From the NCBI GenBank assembly GCA_024635735.1, contig JAGXII010000079.1, forward strand, positions 1 through 10,533: a DNA stretch of 10,533 bases. Reading direction: 5' to 3'. The notes beneath the pieces are model-generated. The model saw nothing but the letters and a program-made list of their open reading frames with translations, was not told where the DNA came from and ran no database searches. The DNA is from Christiangramia sp. Its GTDB lineage: Bacteria > Bacteroidota > Bacteroidia > Flavobacteriales > Flavobacteriaceae. This document shows, piece after piece, positions 5,866 through 10,533 of the stretch. The position numbers and the translations under genes are program-made. Each line of letters begins with the position of its first letter. Position 1 is the stretch's first letter.

Positions 5866-6564
5866 ATGAGGACTTTAAAAGAACCTGCCGTGAAAGAGCG
5901 GAAAAGCGAAATTAAAGAGGCAGGAACAATAAAAAGGGAATTTGAAAAATTTGTGCTGGAAAAAGACCATCCATGCATCATGGCTCAAACGGTTTTCAGC
6001 ATGGATAATTTAGATTTTCATGTGTATAATGATTTTGGGACCGGGAAAACCGCCGGGAATATTCTTGAAGATTTAAAGACTTATATAGAAGAATATGATT
6101 TTGAGTCTAATGATTTCAGAACTTTTCTCGCAGTATTTCCTGATTCCCCGAAATATTCCGAAATTGAATTTGAAAAGAACCTGTGGAGACAGCTCCGGAA
6201 TCTTCATAAGCTTGATGAAACCGAATGGGATGAGGAGGTAAGTTCAGATCCCGAAAATGAACATTTCAGTTTCAGTCTTGCGGGCAAGGCATTTTATATT
6301 GTAGGCATGCATCCCGGAGCTTCCAGGAAAGCGAGGCAAAGCCCATATACCGCTATAGCCTTTAATTTACACTGGCAGTTTGAAAAGCTGCGAGAAATGG
6401 GGTCTTACGAAACTGTAAGAGATAAGATTCGGGAAAGAGACCGCGAGTTACAGGGATCTATCAATCCTATGCTGGAAGATTTCGGAAAGAAAAGCGAAGC
6501 GAAACAGTACAGCGGCAGAGCGGTGGACAAAAAATGGGAATGTCCGTTTCATAAAAGCAACTAA
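5866..6564 (+). CDS. YqcI/YcgG family protein, heme-dependent guanidino N-hydroxylase type (GntA/DcsA relatives)
   Basis: A 232-residue soluble protein of the YqcI/YcgG family (Pfam PF08892 by recognition). The visible conserved points are EKDHPCIMAQTVF with His35-Pro36-Cys37, FRTFLAVF at 84-91, the LW-x-QL-x-NLH segment at 107-114, and the strongest signature IVGMHPGASRKARQSP at 145-160. There is also a C-terminal CPFH at 226-229. Characterised members are heme proteins that N-hydroxylate guanidino groups: DcsA on L-arginine in D-cycloserine synthesis and GntA in guanitoxin synthesis. Which residue binds heme here cannot be decided from sequence alone; the GMHP histidine and Cys37/Cys226 are candidates. 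No toxin or antibiotic pathway genes are present in the window, so the substrate is unknown. The start ATG follows an A/G-rich leader and gives an N-terminus without a signal. The PaiB-like gene follows after 3 nt. Confidence 0.82.
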   Translation: MRTLKEPAVKERKSEIKEAGTIKREFEKFVLEKDHPCIMAQTVFSMDNLDFHVYNDFGTGKTAGNILEDLKTYIEEYDFESNDFRTFLAVFPDSPKYSEIEFEKNLWRQLRNLHKLDETEWDEEVSSDPENEHFSFSLAGKAFYIVGMHPGASRKARQSPYTAIAFNLHWQFEKLREMGSYETVRDKIRERDRELQGSINPMLEDFGKKSEAKQYSGRAVDKKWECPFHKSN

Positions 6565-6567
6565 TAT

Positions 6568-7185
6568 ATGTACCGACCACCAAAATATCATAAAGACGAT
6601 AAAGAGTTCATCTTTTCATTTATTAAGAAGTATCCCTTCGCGAGTTTCATTCTGAATGGGAAAAGATTGCTCGCTACACATATTCCGGTTCTGGTGGAAG
6701 GAAATGCTGAAAATTTCAGATTGTATTCTCACATCGCTAAGCATAACGAAATGGATGAATTTTTAGCGGAGGATACTGAAGCCTTACTCATTTTTCATGG
6801 CCCTCATGCTTATATTTCTTCTTCATGGTATCAGGAAAAAGACATCAGCACCTGGGATTACACAGCGGTACATATAAATGTAAAGATTAATCTGCAAAGC
6901 AGGGAGGAGCTTGAAACTTCCTTGAATAGACTGGTGGAGAGATTTGAAAAAGACCAGACTAAGCCTCTTTATTATAAGGATATTCCCGAGGAGATGCTGC
7001 AAACCCACTTACCGCAGATCACCGGCTTCTGGATGCGTCCTATTAAAGTGGAAGGTATCGCCAAGCTGCATCAAAAATATTCAAATGAGAATATCAATGC
7101 GGTGGTAAAGGAACTGGAAAAGAGTGATGACAGTACAGAAAAGGAATTAGGGGATATGATAAGAAAAGAAAATCATACCAAATAA
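6568..7185 (+). CDS. PaiB-like FMN-binding protein (FMN-binding negative transcriptional regulator family)
   Basis: A 205-residue soluble protein with a split-barrel flavin-binding fold, of the PaiB family (PF04299 by recognition). The start MYRPPKYHKDD and the following P-F-A-S-F segment (23-27) are typical. The core motif is HGPHAYISSSWY (77-88) followed by STWDYTAVHI (94-103). ITGFWMRPIKVEGIAKLHQK (151-170) is the family's C-terminal signature. Bacillus PaiB was described as a repressor of sporulation and degradative enzymes. Most relatives are uncharacterised and there is no helix-turn-helix visible here, so a flavin-binding enzyme or sensor is at least as likely as a DNA-binding regulator. 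It begins 3 nt after the YqcI/YcgG stop, strongly suggesting co-translation. It could supply electrons to, or process the product of, that hydroxylase. This pairing is inference only. Confidence 0.87.
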   Translation: MYRPPKYHKDDKEFIFSFIKKYPFASFILNGKRLLATHIPVLVEGNAENFRLYSHIAKHNEMDEFLAEDTEALLIFHGPHAYISSSWYQEKDISTWDYTAVHINVKINLQSREELETSLNRLVERFEKDQTKPLYYKDIPEEMLQTHLPQITGFWMRPIKVEGIAKLHQKYSNENINAVVKELEKSDDSTEKELGDMIRKENHTK

Positions 7186-7197
7186 AATTTTTGAGTG

Positions 7198-7809
7198 ATG
7201 GCAGATAAAGGATTTTTAAAGAAGTACCACGAAAAACGTGATTTTGATATTTCTTCTGAACCTTTTGGCGATGAAGCGAAAAAGAAGGATGAGGATAAAC
7301 AGATTTTTGTAATTCAAAAACACGATGCCTCTAATTTGCATTTTGATTTTAGATTGCTGGTAGATGGTGTGCTTAAAAGCTGGGCAGTTCCCAAAGGACC
7401 TTCTACAGATCCTGATGTAAAACGCCTGGCTGTTAGAACGGAAGACCACCCGGTACGTTACGCAGATTTTGAAGGTGTAATCCCGGAAGGGCAGTACGGT
7501 GGTGGTACGGTGATGGTGTGGGATGCCGGCACCTACGAAAATGACCGGAAAGATGATGATGGCAATTTAATCCCGATGGGACAACAGCTCGAAGACGGAC
7601 ATTCTACTTTTATCCTGAACGGGAAAAAACTTAAGGGGGGATATACACTTATAAGAACCCAGAAAGGCGATAATGAAAAATGGCTTCTGAAAAAGGTAGA
7701 GGATGATAAGGCTGATGCGCGGAGGAATCCCGTAAGTACTGAAAATAAATCGGTGCTAACCGGCAGGACCATGGAACAGATTAAAAAAGAATCCCGTAAA
7801 AATGACTGA
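7198..7809 (+). CDS. Stand-alone LigD-type 3'-phosphoesterase domain protein
   Basis: A 203-residue protein consisting only of the 3'-phosphoesterase domain found at the N-terminus of many LigD DNA-repair ligases. This domain trims 3'-ribonucleotides and 3'-phosphates at DNA ends. The conserved elements are KRDF at 13-16, QKHDASNLHFDFRL at 40-53 (His42, His48, Asp50, Arg52), WAVPKGPS at 62-69, and EDHPVRYADFEG at 82-93 (His84, Tyr88), then IPEGQYGGGTVMVWD. All residues I recall as essential in Pseudomonas LigD are present. Ligase and primase-polymerase domains are absent, and there is no Ku gene in the window. A basic, lysine-rich tail ends the protein. The longest frame begins at GTG 7195; I take the adjacent ATG at 7198. 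The stop overlaps the next ATG as TGATG. Expected to be active. Confidence 0.92.
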   Translation: MADKGFLKKYHEKRDFDISSEPFGDEAKKKDEDKQIFVIQKHDASNLHFDFRLLVDGVLKSWAVPKGPSTDPDVKRLAVRTEDHPVRYADFEGVIPEGQYGGGTVMVWDAGTYENDRKDDDGNLIPMGQQLEDGHSTFILNGKKLKGGYTLIRTQKGDNEKWLLKKVEDDKADARRNPVSTENKSVLTGRTMEQIKKESRKND

Positions 7810-7940
7810 TGTCCTGGAAAAATACCGGAATCCCTTCAGAAAAAACTGAAAAAGAAAAAGCGGCATGGAGAGATATAGATTCCAAAGCTGCCAGTCTGGA
7901 TGAGGCCATAGAGAAACTTGACAAATTATTTAAGGAATAA
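7809..7940 (+). CDS. Small hypothetical protein (43 aa), coupled to the phosphoesterase gene
   Basis: A 43-codon reading frame whose ATG shares one base with the phosphoesterase stop (TGATG at 7807-7811), the classic layout for translational coupling. The product begins MSWKNTGIPSEKTEKEKAAW. It is highly charged, and residues 13-43 look helical with a heptad-like spacing of hydrophobics (A, I, A, L, A, I, L, L, F). There is no signal peptide, membrane segment or cysteine. It ends 16 nt before the DUF1989 start, so it fills the gap exactly and keeps the operon's tight spacing. I do not recognise a family. A partner or regulator of the phosphoesterase is conceivable but not shown. Reality as a gene is supported by the overlap and biased amino-acid use, not by homology I can cite. 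Confidence 0.6.
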   Translation: MSWKNTGIPSEKTEKEKAAWRDIDSKAASLDEAIEKLDKLFKE

Positions 7941-7956
7941 AATTCAGAATAGATTA

Positions 7957-8538
7957 ATGACACAGGTAATAGAGAAACAAAGTGGCGCAGCCTTCAAAAT
8001 AAAAAAAGGGCAGAAATTAAAAGTGATAGATCCAAAAGGGCAGCAGGTGAGCGATATGGTGTTGTTTAACTCTGAAGACAAAAGAGAAAAAATTTCCAGT
8101 GGAAAGACCCTCGACTTTGAAGAAAATATTCTCATTACCAAAGGAGATTTTCTATGGAGTAACCGCAGCAATAAAATGATGAAGATCCTGGAAGATACCA
8201 ATGGTCGTAACGACTTTCTGCTGGCGCCCTGCAGCCCTGAAACCTTTAAGATCATGTACAATAACCAGGAGTATCACCCCAGTTGTTTTGAAAACCTGTA
8301 TACCAATCTTGCAAAATTTGGAATAGAACCGGATGATATCCCAACGGCTTTTAACATCTTTATGAATGTACAGTTTTCAGAAGATGGGAAACTGAGCGTG
8401 GATCCGCCTTTAAGTAAGGCCGGGGATCATATTCTATTTGAGGCTCTGATGGATTTAATTGTAGGACTCACCGCCTGCTCCGCCGAAGATAGCAACGGCG
8501 GGAGCTTTAAACCTATTCATTACGAAATTTTAGATTGA
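7957..8538 (+). CDS. DUF1989 / urea carboxylase-associated family protein (possible amidine or guanidine hydrolase)
   Basis: A 193-residue soluble protein of the DUF1989 family (PF09347 by recognition). Motifs in order: QQVSDMVLFN at 29-38, LITKGDFLWSN at 59-69, DTNGRNDFLLAPCSP at 80-94, EYHPSCFENLYTNLAKFGI at 105-123, PDDIPTAFNIFMNV at 125-138, DPPLSKAGDHILFEALMDL at 149-167 and TACSAEDSNGG at 172-182. The histidine and cysteines (Cys92, His107, Cys110, Cys174) are candidates for a metal or catalytic site. Two members of this family, CgdA and CgdB, together form carboxyguanidine deiminase in guanidine degradation. Others accompany urea amidolyases. Here there is only one copy and no carboxylase nearby, so the substrate is open. 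The longest frame begins at TTG 7918 inside the small upstream gene; the ATG at 7957 is preferred. It overlaps the convergent TerC gene by 19 bp. Confidence 0.88.
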   Translation: MTQVIEKQSGAAFKIKKGQKLKVIDPKGQQVSDMVLFNSEDKREKISSGKTLDFEENILITKGDFLWSNRSNKMMKILEDTNGRNDFLLAPCSPETFKIMYNNQEYHPSCFENLYTNLAKFGIEPDDIPTAFNIFMNVQFSEDGKLSVDPPLSKAGDHILFEALMDLIVGLTACSAEDSNGGSFKPIHYEILD

Positions 8539-9248
8539 TCAGCTTTTTTACGGTATCTCATATTCAGCATTTCTATTAATAAAGAGAAGAATACCGCAAA
8601 ATAAATATAACCTTTAGGTACGTGATGATGTGCTCCTTCAACGATAAGCATAACACCTATCAGGATAAGGAATGAAAGTGCCAGAATCTGGATAGTAGGA
8701 TGATTATTAACAAAATCTCCTACGGGTTTCGCAAAGATCATCATTACGAGAATGGAGATGATCACAGCGATGATCATAAGGATGATTTCATTGGTAAGGC
8801 CTACCGCTGTAAGTATGGAATCGAATGAAAATACAATATCCAGCAATACGATTTGTATAATAGCGGCAGAGAAAGACATATTAGATTTCACTTTCTGGCC
8901 GGGCTCCGATTCCTGTCCCTCTACTTTATGATGAATTTCAAGGGTGCTTTTTATCAACAGGAAAATACCTCCACTAATCAGAATAATATCCCGCCAGTTC
9001 AGAGCGAAATCGGCGATGGTTAATACCGGTTGGGTAAGACCAATAATCCAGGTTATACTAAGAAGCAAAAGGATTCTCATCACAAGGGCGATACTTAAAC
9101 CACCCAGACGTGCTTTTTTCTGATTCTCTTCCGGCACTTTTCCTGCCACCAGGGAAATGAAAATTATATTGTCAATTCCCAGAACGATTTCCAGAAATGT
9201 AAGAGTTAATAAAGCTACCCAGGTATCGGGTTGTAAAAATATTTCCAT
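8520..9248 (-). CDS. TerC family integral membrane protein
   Basis: A 242-residue polytopic inner-membrane protein of the TerC family, with about seven hydrophobic helices. The first signature, LEIVLGIDNIIFISLVAGKV at 19-38, holds Glu20, Asp26 and Asn27. The second, VLLDIVFSFDSILTAVGL at 134-151, holds Asp137, Asp143 and Ser144. These paired acidic in-membrane motifs define the family and probably bind a cation. Bacterial relatives such as Alx and MeeY export manganese during co-translational metalation of exported proteins; others belong to tellurite-resistance loci. No other ter genes occur here, so a metal-ion role is more likely than tellurite resistance. A His-rich loop (EGAHHH near 208-213) may also touch metal. 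Transcription probably starts from the -7 box at 9272-9279. The 3' end overlaps the DUF1989 gene by 19 bp. Confidence 0.93.
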   Translation of the reverse strand: MEIFLQPDTWVALLTLTFLEIVLGIDNIIFISLVAGKVPEENQKKARLGGLSIALVMRILLLLSITWIIGLTQPVLTIADFALNWRDIILISGGIFLLIKSTLEIHHKVEGQESEPGQKVKSNMSFSAAIIQIVLLDIVFSFDSILTAVGLTNEIILMIIAVIISILVMMIFAKPVGDFVNNHPTIQILALSFLILIGVMLIVEGAHHHVPKGYIYFAVFFSLLIEMLNMRYRKKADQSKIS

Positions 9249-9271
9249 ATTGAATTTCTTCGATAAGGGCG

Positions 9272-9279
9272 CAAAATTA
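9272..9279 (-). promoter_or_regulatory. Bacteroidota-type -7 box before the TerC gene
   Basis: On the minus strand this reads TAATTTTG, an exact match to TAnnTTTG, 23 nt upstream of the TerC ATG. It leaves a leader of roughly 17 nt. It sits in the 80-bp gap after the upstream secreted-protein gene, so TerC probably has its own promoter. No -33 TTG at the right distance was seen. Confidence 0.42.
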
Positions 9280-9328
9280 TAGAAATTTAATAAAGCTATC
9301 CGTTAATATTTTTGCAATTCTGGCGCAG

Positions 9329-9817
9329 TTAATTTTCAAAACCGAACTTAAAACTAATTCCGCCGTAAAGGGATGCCTGGAAAAAGTCGTAATCGGTACG
9401 CCAGCGGTATTCCCCGCGCAGATACACAAAAAAGCGATCGAAATGATATTCCAGCCTGGTATTGAGAGCAAGAGAAGGATAGATATTCCATGGCCGCCGG
9501 ATAAAGGAAAGGGATATATCTACAACCGGCACCAGCATGCGGCCGGGCCTGAACACATAACCGGGATTTATTCCGAAGGATTCATATCTAATGGCTTTGA
9601 AGGTTTCGTAATAGACGAGCAGACTAAAAGTGTGGTTGCGATAGCCGAAGGTATAGCTACCATCATAAGCCGCGGGGTTTACGGTGCCGCCCAGAGTTGC
9701 GTTGCGAATGTCCAGACCGCTGGATACAAAGAAGTAGTTCTCTTCTTCAGTGAACCAGTATTGCGCTACAGATGGTAAGGGCAAAATGAAGAACATAAGA
9801 AGTAGCAATTTTTTCAT
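9329..9817 (-). CDS. Secreted hypothetical protein, probable small outer-membrane beta-barrel
   Basis: A 162-residue protein with a clear signal peptide: MKKLLLLMFFILPLPSVAQ, with predicted cleavage just after SVA (residue 18). The mature part (about 144 residues) is rich in aromatic residues and shows repeated alternation of hydrophobic and polar residues in 8-12 residue stretches. Examples are YTFGYRNHTFSLLVYYE at 55-71, ALNTRLEYHF at 117-126, FFVYLRGEYRW at 128-138 and ASLYGGISFKFGF ending at 160. This suggests about eight strands, as in small outer-membrane barrels, with a terminal strand near the C-terminus. No catalytic motif or named family is recognised. An opposite-strand frame of 111 codons inside it (9443-9778) is judged a shadow. 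It lies 80 bp upstream of TerC on the same strand; a functional link is not evident. Confidence 0.75.
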   Translation of the reverse strand: MKKLLLLMFFILPLPSVAQYWFTEEENYFFVSSGLDIRNATLGGTVNPAAYDGSYTFGYRNHTFSLLVYYETFKAIRYESFGINPGYVFRPGRMLVPVVDISLSFIRRPWNIYPSLALNTRLEYHFDRFFVYLRGEYRWRTDYDFFQASLYGGISFKFGFEN

Positions 9818-10002
9818 CCATGTACAATAAGAAGATCCTGGGGTAGCCTGAATCCGTTAATTATAGATTCTCTCTAAACTGTTGATTTCTGGCGGATTAT
9901 GAAGATACTACAATATTGCTAAAAAGAGATTATTATTTCTTCGCGAGAGATAGAAACTCCAAAATCTCATTTTCTATAAATACAACCGATTGGTTTTCAT
10001 AT

Positions 10003-10010
10003 TAAATTTG
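10003..10010 (+). promoter_or_regulatory. Bacteroidota-type -7 box before the 94-aa membrane protein gene
   Basis: This reads TAAATTTG, an exact match to TAnnTTTG, 28 bp before the ATG at 10039. A TTG at 9990-9992 is too close (10 bp) to act as the usual -33 element, so support is modest. The rest of the divergent spacer 9818-10038 holds no gene I can support. Confidence 0.35.
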
Positions 10011-10038
10011 GAAAATTTTAAATAAATCGGAGTTGTAT

Positions 10039-10323
10039 ATGGAAGTACCCGGAAACAGGAAAGCATCCCTTGGCCTTAACAGCTCGCTGAAGGCCCTTAT
10101 TTCTTATGTGATATTATTGGCCCTCTTTCATGCGGCTGACTACATGATCATGTTCAAAAATGATATTTTATTCTTTTTTGTTTCTCATAACGTTATCACT
10201 ACTTTAGAAGGGGACTCGTTTCTTAGTTCAAATTACCTCTTTGCGATATGCCTTTTGTTTTTTATTCCTGTGAGCTGGATTCTTACAAAGAAGTTTTCCT
10301 TTAATTCCATAAGAAAGGAGTAA
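10039..10323 (+). CDS. Small hypothetical integral membrane protein (94 aa)
   Basis: From the ATG at 10039 the product has 94 residues. A polar N-terminus (MEVPGNRKASLGLNSSLKAL) leads into a hydrophobic helix near 20-36 (ISYVILLALFHAADYMI). A loop with FFFVSHNVITTLEGDSF follows, then a second helix near 66-81 (YLFAICLLFFIPVSWIL), and a short basic tail ending in SIRKE. This is a two-helix membrane protein with the C-terminus probably cytoplasmic. GGAG at 10029-10032, 6 nt before the ATG, is an unusually good Shine-Dalgarno for this group and decides the start against the TTG at 10033. A -7 box lies at 10003-10010. I do not recognise a family. The gene stands alone between divergent and downstream neighbours, with the metallopeptidase gene following after about 70 bp. 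Real gene likely; function unknown. Confidence 0.65.
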   Translation: MEVPGNRKASLGLNSSLKALISYVILLALFHAADYMIMFKNDILFFFVSHNVITTLEGDSFLSSNYLFAICLLFFIPVSWILTKKFSFNSIRKE

Positions 10324-10346
10324 GGCCTAATTGTCTCTGCCTTTTT
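10322..10346 (+). terminator. Possible weak terminator after the small membrane protein gene
   Basis: AAGGC at 10322-10326 can pair with GCCTT at 10339-10343 around a 12-nt loop, followed by a run of T. The stem has only five pairs and begins inside the stop codon, so this is tentative. Confidence 0.25.
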
Positions 10347-10394
10347 GTATTTTTATCCGCAATGGATTTTATATCCAGGCATAAAAAAAATCGC

Positions 10395-10533
10395 ATGACA
10401 ATAAAATCAATCTTTAAAACAGTTCTTTTTTTTTCCATTTTAAGCGCGCCTTATTACTCTTTTTCCCAGGTGTCCCGAACCGAAAAGAAAATCGTAAAAG
10501 CGGTAGATAAACATACCGGTGAATCTCTGGAAT
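10395..10533 (+). CDS. M20-type metallopeptidase, N-terminal fragment (cut by the window edge)
   Basis: Forty-six complete codons are present before the window ends. MTIKSIFKTVLFFSILSAPY is a basic start plus hydrophobic core, followed by YSFSQ. This is a signal peptide with probable cleavage around residues 22-25. The following VSRTEKKIVKAVDKHTGESLE matches the start of exported flavobacterial M20/M25/M40 (glutamate carboxypeptidase-like) zinc peptidases, as I recall the family. The catalytic metal-binding residues lie beyond the window. An in-frame ATG at 10362 would add 11 residues (MDFISRHKKNR) before this one. The shorter start gives a more ordinary signal peptide and is preferred. Expected to act in the periplasm or be released. 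The signal peptide is secure, the family moderately so. Confidence 0.6.
   Translation, partial: MTIKSIFKTVLFFSILSAPYYSFSQVSRTEKKIVKAVDKHTGESLE

Noticed and set aside
5691..5981. Minus-strand frame of 96 codons across the YetF and YqcI/YcgG junction.
   Set aside because: It crosses two strongly supported genes and has low-complexity Phe/Ser content.
7918..7956. TTG start extending the DUF1989 protein by 13 residues.
   Set aside because: The extension lies within the coding end of the 43-aa gene and does not resemble the family. The ATG at 7957 gives the usual N-terminus.
9443..9778. Plus-strand frame of 111 codons opposite the secreted barrel-like gene.
   Set aside because: It looks fairly protein-like, but the opposite frame has a textbook signal peptide, a better start context and strand-like periodicity, so this is taken as a shadow.

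Overview
The window looks like chromosomal DNA of a marine-type Flavobacteriaceae (Bacteroidota), in the Gramella/Christiangramia/Zunongwangia range. This is an inference from four things: moderate-to-low GC, protein sequences with a flavobacterial look, few Shine-Dalgarno sequences, and -7 boxes of the Bacteroidota type (TAnnTTTG) just upstream of several genes. No tRNA, rRNA, CRISPR array, integrase or transposase was seen.

Left part (1-2586, minus strand): an isoprenoid operon read right to left. It runs diphosphomevalonate decarboxylase, then mevalonate kinase, then the start of a UbiA-family prenyltransferase that leaves the window. Between the two mevalonate genes lies a decayed but fully recognisable 'four helix bundle' (23S rRNA intervening-sequence-type, S23/IVP) gene with three in-frame stops and one frameshift. 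It is flanked by imperfect 25-bp inverted repeats, one of which overlaps the 3' end of the decarboxylase gene. This is the most distinctive structure in the window.

Middle (2660-5098): a TspO/MBR membrane protein on the plus strand, then on the minus strand a HI0933/YhiN-type flavoprotein and a glycerophosphodiester phosphodiesterase. tspO and the flavoprotein gene overlap tail to tail by 7 bp.

Central plus-strand operon (5307-8538): six tightly packed genes. They are a YetF/DUF421 membrane protein, a YqcI/YcgG-family (heme N-hydroxylase-type) protein, a PaiB-like FMN-binding protein, a stand-alone LigD-type 3'-phosphoesterase, a 43-residue small protein whose start overlaps the preceding stop (TGATG), and a DUF1989 (urea carboxylase-associated/carboxyguanidine deiminase-type) protein. 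Having a YqcI/YcgG protein and a DUF1989 protein in one operon suggests chemistry on guanidino or amidino groups. The YetF and phosphoesterase members look more like a stress or DNA-repair module. Both readings are hypotheses.

Right part (8520-10533): a TerC-family membrane protein (minus, overlapping the DUF1989 gene tail to tail by 19 bp), a small secreted protein that is probably an outer-membrane beta-barrel (minus), a 94-residue orphan membrane protein (plus), and the signal-peptide end of an M20-type metallopeptidase that leaves the window (plus).

The track-style longest ORFs of the decarboxylase, GDPD, phosphoesterase, DUF1989 and 94-residue genes begin at TTG or GTG codons. I moved these starts to the nearest internal ATG.
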